Shown piece after piece: positions 16,230-24,975 of a DNA stretch of 64,000 nucleotides. The position numbers and the translations under genes are program-made. The notes beneath the pieces were generated by a model that saw only the letters and a list, made by a program, of their open reading frames with translations, was not told the DNA's origin and did no database searches. The first letter of the stretch is position 1; each line of letters opens with the position of its first letter. Origin of the DNA: CAZYQW01 sp964649825 (GTDB lineage Bacteria; Planctomycetota; B15-G4; JADJEK01); assembly GCA_964649825.1 (NCBI GenBank), contig CAZYQW010000069.1:62001-126000 (forward strand). The letters run 5' to 3'.

Positions 16230-17240
16230 ATGATGCGGAGGTTCGTGTTGCTCGACCCCATTCCGTTCGTTCTCGTCCTGCTCGCGGCCGCCTGCGCCCA
16301 TCCGGTGGCCCCCGCACCCGCGACCGAGTCGGAAGCTGTATCGAAGCCCGGGATCGATCACTCTGCCTTCGACGCGCTTCTGCGCGCTCACGTCCGCGAC
16401 GAGCGCGTCGACTACCTCGTGCTGCGGACGCGCGATTGGGCGGCGCTCACGGCGTACCTGGATGAGATCGCGTCCGTCGAGCCGGACGGACTGGCCCGGG
16501 ACGACCGGCTCGCGTTCTACATCAACCTCTACAACGCGAGCATGATCCGCGCGGCCGCGCGGCTCTATCGCGACGTCCCGCGCGGCACCTGGGAGTTCTT
16601 CGGCTACGACGAGGCGAGCACAAGCTGGCGCGTTTTCGACGATCCGTACGTGCGCCTGGACGGTCGTGAAATCTCGCTGAACGCGCTCAAGGCGATCATC
16701 CGGTCCGAGTATCCGGACGAACCTCGCATCCACGTCGCCCTCGTCTGTGGCGCCCGCTCGTGCCCGCCCTTGATCCCCCGCGCGTACGCGGGCGCCGACG
16801 TCGACACGGTGTTGGAGGATCGGATGCGCCACTTCGTCACCGGCGGCACGCGCAATCGCTTCGATCACGTCGCGCGAACGATGGAGCTCTCCCAGCTCTT
16901 CGAATGGTACGCCGACGACTTCGGCGGTCGCGCGGCGCTGCCGGATCTCATCGGACGCTCTCTCGGCCGCGACGTGTCCGGTTACGAGACCTCCTACCTC
17001 GAGTACGACTGGTCCCTGAACATCGCGCCGGCGGCGACGGGGCGTTGGTTGCGTGTCGAGCCGGAAACCGAACCGTTGTTCGCCGGTCCGACCGGGGACG
17101 ATCGCGTTGGCTTCGCGGGCGCGGGGGACGTGTTCCAGTTGCTCCGCACGAGCAAACACCGCGTGGCGGTTGCGCGGCCGTTCGACCGCGGCGAGGCGTG
17201 GATCCGGGCGGAGTCGGTTCGAAGCTACGACGCGCGGTGA
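16230..17240 (+). CDS. DUF547 lipoprotein
   Basis: 336 residues with a lipoprotein signal: the hydrophobic start is followed by VLLAAACAHP, the cysteine being the lipidation site. The body belongs to the DUF547 family, shown by AFYINLYNASMI, the segment HVALVCGARSCPPL and a C-terminal EWYADDFGG. DUF547 proteins are periplasmic or outer-membrane proteins of unknown role. The C-terminal 90 residues (after about 245) add a small domain (DVFQLLRTSKHRVAVARPFDRG) outside the family core. ATG at 16230 is used; a second ATG follows at once. The gene stands alone, with a terminator upstream and the convergent GGDEF-like gene 31 bases beyond its end. Confidence 0.85.
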   Translation: MMRRFVLLDPIPFVLVLLAAACAHPVAPAPATESEAVSKPGIDHSAFDALLRAHVRDERVDYLVLRTRDWAALTAYLDEIASVEPDGLARDDRLAFYINLYNASMIRAAARLYRDVPRGTWEFFGYDEASTSWRVFDDPYVRLDGREISLNALKAIIRSEYPDEPRIHVALVCGARSCPPLIPRAYAGADVDTVLEDRMRHFVTGGTRNRFDHVARTMELSQLFEWYADDFGGRAALPDLIGRSLGRDVSGYETSYLEYDWSLNIAPAATGRWLRVEPETEPLFAGPTGDDRVGFAGAGDVFQLLRTSKHRVAVARPFDRGEAWIRAESVRSYDAR

Positions 17241-17271
17241 CGGTCGAGAACGACCCGGTCGGCGCGGTCGA

Positions 17272-17811
17272 TCAGCTCTTCTTCAAGGGTGCCGCGTCGC
17301 TGGGCCGGAAGACCGCGGCGGCGTTCCCCCCGCGCTGCACCACCGATTCGAGCGCCGACTCCGCGTTCTTCAGGACGGCGTCGAAGAAGAGCGTGTTCTG
17401 CCGTTGATAGGTCGCGATCCCGACCGACAGCGAGACCTGAACGGGACGGCCGTCGACCTCGAACGCGAAGTCCCGGAGTCGTTCTTGGACGCGGGTCATC
17501 AGCACCCTGACTCCCTCGGCGTCGCTGTGCGGGAGGATGACGACCATGCGCTCGCCGACCTTCCCGAGGAAGTCCGAGGAGCGCGAGAGCTGGTGCACGA
17601 TCGACACGACGCGCTCCTCGATCTGATCGCGGATCTTGTACCCGTAGATGTCCTTGAGGTGGTCGAGCCGATCGATCTGGAACAGGGCGCAAGTGAGTGG
17701 ATACTCGTAACGGCGGGCGCGGCTGAACTCGACTTTCAACAGGTGGAGAATCTGTGAATAGCTGAACAGCCCGGCCTCCGAGTCGAACGATTCGAGCGAG
17801 TCGTTCGTCAT
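17272..17811 (-). CDS. Degenerate GGDEF-domain protein
   Basis: 179 residues. The start is put at the ATG at 17811, nine bases after GGAG; an ATG three codons earlier also exists. Residues about 35-170 follow the GGDEF fold (FQIDRLDHLKDIYGYKIRDQIEERV ... SLSVGIATYQ), but the active-site loop reads VGERM instead of GGDEF, and the metal-binding IDxFK aspartate region is also altered. It therefore should not make cyclic di-GMP and may sense it, or bind a protein or nucleotide. It has no membrane segment. The GspF-like gene is divergent from it across a 431-base gap, and the convergent DUF547 gene is not obviously related. Confidence 0.8.
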   Translation of the reverse strand: MTNDSLESFDSEAGLFSYSQILHLLKVEFSRARRYEYPLTCALFQIDRLDHLKDIYGYKIRDQIEERVVSIVHQLSRSSDFLGKVGERMVVILPHSDAEGVRVLMTRVQERLRDFAFEVDGRPVQVSLSVGIATYQRQNTLFFDAVLKNAESALESVVQRGGNAAAVFRPSDAAPLKKS

Positions 17812-17949
17812 GAGTTCCATCTCCGTTGTGGCGCCGAGGTACGACGCGTTGCCGCGCTTCAGACTCAGTTTCGGACGTTGGCGACATTCGCTGAAGCAGC
17901 GCGTTGGATCTTTCCCGAGCAAGGCTCTCGAGGATGAAGCGCCCTGCAA

Positions 17950-17979
17950 ACAATTTTCCCCCTTGCGGGGGAAAATTGT
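17950..17979 (-). promoter_or_regulatory. Perfect 13-bp hairpin in the leader of the GGDEF-like gene
   Basis: ACAATTTTCCCCC (17950-17962) and GGGGGAAAATTGT (17967-17979) are exact complements. Read on the minus strand the loop is GCAA, a stable GNRA tetraloop, so an RNA from this strand would carry it 139 bases before the GGDEF-like start. No T run follows, so it does not look like a terminator. It may protect the mRNA, control translation or act as a protein-binding palindrome. Confidence 0.5.
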
Positions 17980-18124
17980 CTTCCGCGCCAACCGGGTCAA
18001 CCGGTCGAAGATGGCGGTTGGGGAGGGGAAGGGCTCCGACCGACCACCCGGTGGCACGGAAGTTTTGTTCGTCTTCGTGCGTCCTCTCGGGGCAGCCGAT
18101 GGGTTGCTGCCGCGAGCCGAAGGG

Positions 18125-18168
18125 ATGGTAACACATGGATACCATACAAGGCGAATTCATCGTGGCAA
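18125..18168 (-). promoter_or_regulatory. Putative promoter with overlapping inverted repeat; intergenic 17812-18242
   Basis: On the minus strand TTGCCA (18163-18168) and TATGGT (18141-18146) are 16 bases apart, a fair sigma-70 promoter for the GGDEF-like gene. ATGGTA (18125-18130) and TACCAT (18140-18145), nine bases apart, form an inverted repeat overlapping the -10 box, as an operator would. The remainder of the 431-base gap contains the 13-bp hairpin and the start region of the GspF-like gene. Confidence 0.35.
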
Positions 18169-18242
18169 AATTTGGACAAGACTCGCCCGAGCCGCGCTCG
18201 ACGACCGGCATCCTCCACAATCACAACCAATTGTAAGAGCAT

Positions 18243-19202
18243 ATGTTAAGCAGCACAGCGCGATCCGACCTGTACCGCTCTCTGGCCCGCCTCCTCGAGG
18301 CGGGAATGAGCGTCACCGCGGTCTTCGAGACGCTCGCGCGCGCCTATCCGGGGGGCGACCGGAGTCGCGTCGTCCGCACTCTCGAGCGCGTGATGAAGGA
18401 GGGGAATCCGCTCTCGGACGCGATGGCGACCGCCGACCCGTTGGACGTTCCCGCGCATCATGCCCTCACCATCCGCGGGGCCGAACGCTCGGGTCGCGTC
18501 GCGCCGGCGCTCGTTCAACTCGCGGACGCCGAAGACCGCCACCGCGCCGCGATGAACGCGCTCGTGCAGCGGGCTCTCTATCCGATCGCCCTGCTCCACA
18601 TGGCGGTGCTCGCCCCGAACACCGGCGCGCTCATCCTCGACCCGATCGGAACCGTTCTCTCGATGGCGCTCGTCGTCGTTCCGGTCGACCTCGCCCTGCT
18701 CTGGCTCTACCGCGCCCTTCGTGCGCCGCTTCGCCATCCGCGCGCGGCGGACCATCTTGCGTCGCTGCCGCTGGTCGGCCGCGTCCTGGTGGCCGGGTCG
18801 TACCGGCGCTACTTCGATACGCTCGGCTCGATGTACGAGGCCGGGGTACCGATCACGACCGCCGCGCGCGAGTCGGCGGCCGCCGTGCCGCCGGGTCGCA
18901 TGCACGACGGCATCGTCGCGGCGCTGGCCCCGCTCGATGCGAACGAGCCGTTCTCCCACGCGGCAGCCCGGTTCCCGCGGCTGAGCGGAGACCTGCGCGG
19001 GCTGCTAGTGACGTCCGAGCCCGCCGGTGAGCTCGGCCGAGCGTTCGACCAGGTCGCGCGTCTCTCCGGGGACGTCGAGAGCGCCGGCCAGATCCGCCTG
19101 GCGCGCGTGGTCGGCAGCGTCCTGTTCACTGCGGCCGCATGCTACGTGGCGTTCCGGGTGATCGGATTCTACGCCTCGTACTTCGCGCTGTTTTCCCGTT
19201 GA
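18243..19202 (+). CDS. Type II secretion / type IV pilus F-like inner-membrane protein
   Basis: 319 residues with the duplicated T2SSF domain of GspF/PilC: first copy about 5-115 (LYRSLARLLEAGMSVTAVFETLA), second about 190-305 (YFDTLGSMYEAGVPITTAA ... LSGDLRGLLVTSEPAGELG). Between and after these lie membrane helices (about 115-165 and the last 25 residues). These proteins form the inner-membrane platform that couples the assembly ATPase to pseudopilus or pilus growth. No ATPase, pilin or secretin gene is nearby, so this is an orphan copy or part of a scattered set. An AAGAG lies just before the ATG at 18243. Confidence 0.85.
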   Translation: MLSSTARSDLYRSLARLLEAGMSVTAVFETLARAYPGGDRSRVVRTLERVMKEGNPLSDAMATADPLDVPAHHALTIRGAERSGRVAPALVQLADAEDRHRAAMNALVQRALYPIALLHMAVLAPNTGALILDPIGTVLSMALVVVPVDLALLWLYRALRAPLRHPRAADHLASLPLVGRVLVAGSYRRYFDTLGSMYEAGVPITTAARESAAAVPPGRMHDGIVAALAPLDANEPFSHAAARFPRLSGDLRGLLVTSEPAGELGRAFDQVARLSGDVESAGQIRLARVVGSVLFTAAACYVAFRVIGFYASYFALFSR

Positions 19203-19262
19203 TCCGGCGCGTCGATCCGGGTGGCGGTCGAGATCGAACGGCTCGCCGGCCGCCGTCTCGTC

Positions 19263-20501
19263 CTATTGATGAGGATGCAGGATCTCGTAGAAGCGCGGGT
19301 CGTCCCGGAGGGATTGAAGGTCGCCGTCGCGCATCGCCCAACCCGTGTCGTTGAATCCCGCGTCCATGGCCTGCCGGAGCTCGGTGAGCGCCTCTTCCTT
19401 GCGGCCCTGGATCGCGCGGATGCACGCGAGGTTGTAGTACGCCCACCGCTGGGCGCGCAACGACTCCGGTCGTTCCGTGATGACGCGATAATGGAGCTCC
19501 GCCTGGACGTACCGGTCGAGCTGCTGGAAGTGGTAGCCGAGCTCGAAGTACGTGTCCATCGCCTCGTCGAGCTGGGACAGGCGTACGTCATCCGACGTGT
19601 CCGGAGCTTCCTCGGCGTCGAGGAGCTGACGCGCCGCCTTCGTCTGGAGGTACGTGATCTTCTCGTCGATCGGGCCGGAAACGCCCGCCTTGGCCAACGA
19701 GAACCGGGCGTACTGGCTCAAACGGCAAACGAGGTACAGGCGGAAGTCCCGCTCGTCGAACCGCATCCGGAAGAAGGCGCGCGAGAACTGGAGGGGGACC
19801 TCGGTCTCGAGCTCCGCGCTGATGATCAACGCCCCGAGCTGCGTCGCAAGCTGGTCGCTCCCCGCCTCGTGCAGGGCCATCACCGCGAGCGATCGAACGA
19901 CGAATCCGACCCGAGGATCCCACGCGTGCCGCAACAGTCGAGCGTACGCGGAAGGATGAAGCGCGTGGAGCTCGGCGAACTGACCATCGAAGAAACCAGG
20001 GACGTGGCCCTCGTGCATGATCGATTCGAGAAGCCGAACGATCCGCGCCTCGAGCACGCGCCCGAGGAACACGTGATCGATGCGATCCTCGTTCGCCGCC
20101 TGGATGATCCGCGCCACCGCGCCGCCGTCCCGCGCCACCACGTGCGCGATGCGCTCCCGCGCGCTTGGATCCGTCTCCGCCAATGCCGCCTGGACCAGCA
20201 CCTCGGTCAGCCGGTGGTTCACGAGGCCCCGCTCGAGGTGGAGGATCAGCCAGTCGTACCCCGCGCTGCGGAACTCGGCACGGGGGTCGAGGAGGAGCGC
20301 CTCGACGAGCTGCGCGCCCTCGTCCCCCTCCACGAGAAGGATGTGACGGACGGCACGGCGCCGCTCGGCGTAGTACGGCGACTCGAGATCGCGCCAGTCG
20401 GGGATCAAACGTTCGACCGTCGCGGTCCGCTGCGTCGCGTCCGGCGTCTCGCCGGCGGCGACGTATAGCAACGCGATGATTCCGATCTCGGCGACGCTCA
20501 T
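19263..20501 (-). CDS. HEAT/TPR-repeat protein
   Basis: 412 residues. After a short hydrophobic start (MSVAEIGIIALLYVAAG, a possible signal peptide) come helical HEAT-like units to about residue 250 (YYAERRRAVRHILLVEGDEGAQLVEAL), then TPR units (HFQQLDRYVQAELHYRVI and AYYNLACIRAIQGRKEEALTEL), with a final segment, DTGWAMRDGDLQSLRDDPRF, typical of TPR protein ends. It is probably a scaffold, possibly periplasmic. It is 27 bases downstream of the flippase-like gene, so it is likely the last gene of that transcript. Confidence 0.7.
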   Translation of the reverse strand: MSVAEIGIIALLYVAAGETPDATQRTATVERLIPDWRDLESPYYAERRRAVRHILLVEGDEGAQLVEALLLDPRAEFRSAGYDWLILHLERGLVNHRLTEVLVQAALAETDPSARERIAHVVARDGGAVARIIQAANEDRIDHVFLGRVLEARIVRLLESIMHEGHVPGFFDGQFAELHALHPSAYARLLRHAWDPRVGFVVRSLAVMALHEAGSDQLATQLGALIISAELETEVPLQFSRAFFRMRFDERDFRLYLVCRLSQYARFSLAKAGVSGPIDEKITYLQTKAARQLLDAEEAPDTSDDVRLSQLDEAMDTYFELGYHFQQLDRYVQAELHYRVITERPESLRAQRWAYYNLACIRAIQGRKEEALTELRQAMDAGFNDTGWAMRDGDLQSLRDDPRFYEILHPHQ

Positions 20502-20528
20502 CGATCTAGCCCGCAGCGAATGCCCGCG

Positions 20529-21938
20529 TCATTTATCGACGCTCCGGCTCGGTTTCGCAAGCTCCCTCTGCACCGTCGTTGCTCGCGAAACGTTCGCGGC
20601 CCGGCGGTGCCGGACCCGCCGGAAGTAGTAGATGATGTAGAAGAGATGGAAGAACGAGAGCAATCGACACGTCCCGGCCGCCGCCGCCGCTCCCATCGCC
20701 CCGAAGTGCTTCGACGCCAGGATGATCCCCGCCACGGCGATCGAGGAGAGCACGAAGTTGTACGGGATCACCTTCCGGATCTTGCCGCTGTAGATGTAGA
20801 ACGCGTCGATGATGACGAAGAAACCCATGAACAGGTTGCCCGACGACAGCCACAGATAGAGCTCGAAGCTCTCCCCGTACTCGGCTCCGTACGCGACGTT
20901 GATCACGAGGTACATGAACGGCACGGACAGGAGCGTCGCCAGCGCCAACAGGCCGCCGCTCGTCAGCGATACGCGGCACAGCATCCCCCCGAGCTGATCG
21001 AACGGGACGTTCTCGCGCCCCAGCTTGTGCCCGATCGTCGGAAGGAGCGATTGCGAGATTCCCGTCAGACCGAGGGCCAGGGCCCAGGCCAGCACGTAGG
21101 CCACGGAGTAGGCCCCGTTCTTCGCCATCGCATCGTGGATCTGATGCGCGGGGATCAGCAGCATGCCGAGGCGCGGGATCAGCGTGTTCATCCCCTTGTT
21201 CAACGCGATCAGGTACGACAGACCGAAGATGTGCCGGATCGGAGCGTGCGGCAGCGCGCGGCACAACTCACGGAATGACGGCGGCGCGAGCGCCGGGTCG
21301 CCCCGGCGCGCCCGTTGATACGCGCCGATCGCGATGACCGCGGTGAGCGCGAGGTGCAACACGAACGCGAACGAGACGGCGGCGAGGCCGTAGCCGGACT
21401 CGAGGGCGATCCACACGATGCCGACGCGAAGCACGTTCGACGCGATGTCGAAGTAGGCGAACCGGAGCATCTGCCGGCTGCCCTGCAGCGCCACCATCGT
21501 CAGGCTCTTGATGATCTCGAACACGCCGGACAGAGTCAGGATCCCGGCGAAGAAGCCGACCTCGCGATCCTCGTAGAACCGCTCTCCCACCACCGGCCCG
21601 ATCGTCACTCCGAGCACGACCATCACGAAGGTCGTGGCGCCGCCGATCTTCAGCAGCCCCGCGAGGGCGTTCGTTGCGACCTTCCGATCCTTCTTCCCGA
21701 TCGCCTTCGAGTAGAGCGAGATCGTCGCGTTCACGACGCCCATGCTCACCAGGAAGTAGGCGAACATGTAGATCTCGCGAGTCACCGCCCAGCGCCCCTG
21801 CTCGTGGGCGCCGAGGTAGCGCGCGGTCAGCACGCTCGTGAGCAGGTACGCCCCGCCCTGAACCAGCGTCGCAAGCTGGATCGAGAACGTATCGCGCACG
21901 AACTTCTGGCGCGTGAGATGAAGGAAGCGTTTCAACAA
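20529..21938 (-). CDS. Polysaccharide flippase-like membrane protein (MATE/Wzx superfamily)
   Basis: About 469 residues with roughly twelve hydrophobic segments and the N-terminal style of polysaccharide transporters (TLVQGGAYLLTSVLTARYLG), the usual signature of Wzx-type flippases that move lipid-linked sugar repeat units across the inner membrane. I place the start at TTG 21938, which has GGAG seven bases before it; an ATG at 22049 would overlap the lipoprotein gene by 71 bases and add an un-membrane-like tail. It lies far (over 10 kb) from the polysaccharide locus, but no other flippase is seen in the window, so it could serve that pathway. The link is an inference. Confidence 0.8.
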   Translation of the reverse strand: MLKRFLHLTRQKFVRDTFSIQLATLVQGGAYLLTSVLTARYLGAHEQGRWAVTREIYMFAYFLVSMGVVNATISLYSKAIGKKDRKVATNALAGLLKIGGATTFVMVVLGVTIGPVVGERFYEDREVGFFAGILTLSGVFEIIKSLTMVALQGSRQMLRFAYFDIASNVLRVGIVWIALESGYGLAAVSFAFVLHLALTAVIAIGAYQRARRGDPALAPPSFRELCRALPHAPIRHIFGLSYLIALNKGMNTLIPRLGMLLIPAHQIHDAMAKNGAYSVAYVLAWALALGLTGISQSLLPTIGHKLGRENVPFDQLGGMLCRVSLTSGGLLALATLLSVPFMYLVINVAYGAEYGESFELYLWLSSGNLFMGFFVIIDAFYIYSGKIRKVIPYNFVLSSIAVAGIILASKHFGAMGAAAAAGTCRLLSFFHLFYIIYYFRRVRHRRAANVSRATTVQRELAKPSRSVDK

Positions 21939-21978
21939 GGTGCGACTCCGGAACGCACGGGGCGGACTGACAACGGGT

Positions 21979-23073
21979 TCAGGACTCGATCGACAGTTCC
22001 CCGGGTTCCTCCTCATCGTCTCGAAGCCCCGCGCGCTGAAGGAGTTCAATCTGCGAGAGGGTCTTCCCCTGCGCCTCCCACCATCCGAGGAACCGGATCG
22101 GATCGTTGGCGAACGACCGGCCGGTCAGGACCGACAGTGCCGCGACGGCACGGCGCTGCCGCAGCGGATCGAGCGACGGAGCCGAACGTGCGAGCAGGTC
22201 GATTCCCTCGCGGAGCTCGTCCTCGCCGAGACCGACAGCGGCAAGGAACAGGGCTTCGGAGCGACCCGACGCCTCGCCCGCGACGCACGTCTCGAGCATG
22301 GGTCGCCCCCCGTCGGCCCAGATCGCGTGCTCGCGATGGAAGACGCGTGCGCTGGCGACCGGGAACGACAGAGGGTCGTAGCGGCGGTCGCCGCCTTCGC
22401 TCAGGATCACGATCGGGCGGTAGATCGCGCTCACCTGGACGAGCCGAAAGAGCGACCGCCCGGGCTCATCTGGCTCGACCGTCGCCTCGACGAAATCGCT
22501 GCCGCCGGGACCGATGACGAGGTCTTTCGTGAGCACGACGTCCATGACTCGGTTGCCGCTCCAGCTCGAGCCCAGGCCGTCCGAGTCCCGGCTCGTCACG
22601 TGGACGAGCAGCACCGAGCGCTCCGGTGACTGGAAGGTGACCGCCTGCCCCCACGACCAATAGGTCGCAGGAAGCGTGAGCCGCTCGTCACCGAGGTTCG
22701 TCACCCGCAACCGGACTCGGATCGGTTCGCCGAAGGAGTAGCGCCCGCGATCGAGCTCGAGCGCGAGGTGGATCGGATGCTCGCGATAGAAGCGGCTGCG
22801 CCGGATCTCGTACGCCGCGCGTTGGAACCGCCGGCGGAGAGGCTCGGGAGGCCATTCGTCGAGGGACGCTGCGATCTCCGCGAGCGCCTCGTCGTCGCGG
22901 TCGTCCCGGACCAGCGCCTCGACGCGCTGGAGGCGACGCTCGAACTCGAAGGGAGACACGAGGGGGCGTTGCGCCCCCACGGTCACCGGATTCAACGGCT
23001 CGGTGCGGCAGGCAAGCAGCCCGAGCCCAAGCGCCGCGGGCACGAGCAGAGTGAGGCGCCGGAGAGTGACCAT
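21979..23073 (-). CDS. Lipoprotein with an LTG...WW C-terminal motif
   Basis: 364 residues with a lipobox (LGLGLLACRT) at the end of the signal, so it should be membrane-anchored on the outside. The middle (about 100-230) looks like an immunoglobulin-like beta domain (FGEPIRVRLRVTNLGDERLTLP). The C-terminal part is helical and ends RSFANDPIRFLGWWEAQG, the same pattern as in the first gene of the window. It starts 33 bases after rpsA and precedes the flippase-like gene. Function is unknown. Confidence 0.7.
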   Translation of the reverse strand: MVTLRRLTLLVPAALGLGLLACRTEPLNPVTVGAQRPLVSPFEFERRLQRVEALVRDDRDDEALAEIAASLDEWPPEPLRRRFQRAAYEIRRSRFYREHPIHLALELDRGRYSFGEPIRVRLRVTNLGDERLTLPATYWSWGQAVTFQSPERSVLLVHVTSRDSDGLGSSWSGNRVMDVVLTKDLVIGPGGSDFVEATVEPDEPGRSLFRLVQVSAIYRPIVILSEGGDRRYDPLSFPVASARVFHREHAIWADGGRPMLETCVAGEASGRSEALFLAAVGLGEDELREGIDLLARSAPSLDPLRQRRAVAALSVLTGRSFANDPIRFLGWWEAQGKTLSQIELLQRAGLRDDEEEPGELSIES

Positions 23074-23106
23074 CGCGAGGAAGTCTACACTCCGGCGCCG
23101 TGACGA

Positions 23107-24900
23107 TCACCCGTCCTGCGGCTCGGACGACGCCGTGGCCGACTCCTCGCCCTCGCCCGCGGCTCCCGCGGTCTCTGTCTCTGTCTCCGTCTCGGTCTCG
23201 GTCTCGGTCGCCGGTTCCGGCTCGACCTCGCGGATGTTCGCGGTAGCGATCTCAGGCGGCGGCTGCTCGACCGAGATCATCGAGAGCCCGATCTTCCGCT
23301 CGTCGATGTCGACCTTGAGGATCCGGACGTTCACCTTTTGACCCGGCTTCACCACGTCCTCGGCCTGGTTGATCTTGTCGCGCGACAGCTCCGAGATGTG
23401 GAGCAGTCCCTCGAGACCATCCTCCAGCTCGACGAACACGCCGAAGTTCGCGATCTTCTGGACCTCGCCCGACACGACGTCGCCGACGCCGTACTTGCGC
23501 GGAATCTCGTCCTTCCAGGGATCCGGCTCGAGCTGCTTCAGACCGAGCGCGACGCGCTTCTTCTCGCGGTCGACCGACAACACCACCGATCGGACCACGT
23601 CGCCCTTCTTCAACATCTCGTTCGGGTGGCTGATCTTCTTGGTCCACGACATGTCGGAGACGTGCAGCAGGCCGTCGATGCCCTCTTCGATCTCGATGAA
23701 GGCGCCGTAGTTCGTCAGGTTGCGCACGGTTCCCTCGATGACCGTCCCGACCGGATAGCGATCCTCGACGGTCGTCCACGGGTTGACCTCGCACTGCTTC
23801 ATGCCGAGCGAGATCTCCTGCTTATCCTTGTTGATGTCGAGCACCTTCACCTCGACGCGGTCGCTCGGCTCCACCATCTCGGACGGATGGTTGACGCGAC
23901 GCGTCCACGACATCTCGCTGATGTGGACGAGGCCCTCGATCCCATCCTCTAGCTTCACGAACGCACCGTACGGCATCAGGTTGACGACCTCGCCGACGTG
24001 CTGCGAGCCGATCGGGTACTTCTCGTCGACGTTCATCCAGGGCGACGCCTGGAGCTGCTTCATGCCGAGCGCGATGCGGTTCCGCTCGCGATCGAACTTG
24101 AGCACCTTCACCTCGAGCTCCTGGTCGATCGCGACCATCTCGCTCGGGTGGTTGATGCGACCCCACGTCATGTCCGTGATGTGAAGGAGACCGTCGATCC
24201 CGCCGAGGTCGACGAACGCGCCGAATTCGGCGATGTTCTTCACCACGCCGGTGCGGACCTGACCCTCGGTCAGCGTCTGCAGGAGATCGGCGCGCTGCCT
24301 CTCGCGCTTCTCTTCGATGAGCTTGCGCCGCGACACGACGATGTTCATGCGAGACTCATCGATCTTGATGATCTTGCACTCGATTTCCTTGTTGATGAAC
24401 TCGGCGATGTCGCCCATCCGACGCAAGGAGACCTGCGACGCGGGCAGGAAGACCGGCACGCCGATGTCGACGAGCAGGCCACCCTTGATCTTCCGAACCA
24501 CCGTTCCCTTGACGACGTCGCCCTCGGCGTGCGTCGAGATGACCCGCTCCCAACCGCGGATCCGATCGGCCTTGCGCTTCGAGAGCTGCAGGAACCCGCT
24601 CTCGCTCTCGACCTCTTCGATCAGCACCTCGACCTCGGACCCGGGCTCGATGACCGCGCCTTCCCCGAACTCATACAAAGGCACGAGCCCCTCGGACTTG
24701 TATCCGACGTCGACGAGCACCTCGTTGTTGATGATCTTGAGGACCTTGCCCTTGACGACCGTGTTCTCGCGGAAGTCCTTGACCGATTCGTCGTAGAGCT
24801 TCTCGACGTCGCCGACGGCGGTCTCTCCGAGCGCCTCGTTGACGGCCTTGTTGAGCGCTTCATCGTCGAGCGCGAACTTCTTCACCAGATTCTTCGACAT
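23107..24900 (-). CDS. rpsA: 30S ribosomal protein S1
   Basis: 597 residues with six S1 (OB-fold) domains starting near residues 46, 130, 213, 300, 387 and 474, such as GAFVDLGGIDGLLHITDMTW and GAFVKLEDGIEGLVHISEMSW. S1 brings mRNA to the ribosome. The ATG at 24900 follows GGAAG. The order cmk-plsC-rpsA is the common bacterial arrangement of cmk with rpsA. Beyond the last S1 domain is an unusual acidic tail with a Thr-Glu repeat (about residues 565-577) encoded by a six-base tandem repeat at 23171-23209. It could be cotranscribed with plsC. Confidence 0.95.
   Translation of the reverse strand: MSKNLVKKFALDDEALNKAVNEALGETAVGDVEKLYDESVKDFRENTVVKGKVLKIINNEVLVDVGYKSEGLVPLYEFGEGAVIEPGSEVEVLIEEVESESGFLQLSKRKADRIRGWERVISTHAEGDVVKGTVVRKIKGGLLVDIGVPVFLPASQVSLRRMGDIAEFINKEIECKIIKIDESRMNIVVSRRKLIEEKRERQRADLLQTLTEGQVRTGVVKNIAEFGAFVDLGGIDGLLHITDMTWGRINHPSEMVAIDQELEVKVLKFDRERNRIALGMKQLQASPWMNVDEKYPIGSQHVGEVVNLMPYGAFVKLEDGIEGLVHISEMSWTRRVNHPSEMVEPSDRVEVKVLDINKDKQEISLGMKQCEVNPWTTVEDRYPVGTVIEGTVRNLTNYGAFIEIEEGIDGLLHVSDMSWTKKISHPNEMLKKGDVVRSVVLSVDREKKRVALGLKQLEPDPWKDEIPRKYGVGDVVSGEVQKIANFGVFVELEDGLEGLLHISELSRDKINQAEDVVKPGQKVNVRILKVDIDERKIGLSMISVEQPPPEIATANIREVEPEPATETETETETETETAGAAGEGEESATASSEPQDG
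23171..23209. repeat. Six-base tandem repeat in rpsA
   Basis: About six and a half imperfect copies of GTCTCN, encoding alternating Thr and Glu in the S1 tail. Copy number would change by whole codons, so slippage would not break the frame. Confidence 0.8.
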
Positions 24901-24975
24901 GGATCTCACTTCCGACCCCGACCCGCGTCCGCGGGCGGAGTCCGGTCCCGGCATTCCGGCCGGGGCGGTCAGGGT

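Noticed and set aside
17812..18242. A cyclic-di-GMP riboswitch (GEMM) in front of the GGDEF-like gene
   Set aside because: The GCAA-loop hairpin recalls GEMM, but the conserved junction bases of that class are not found.
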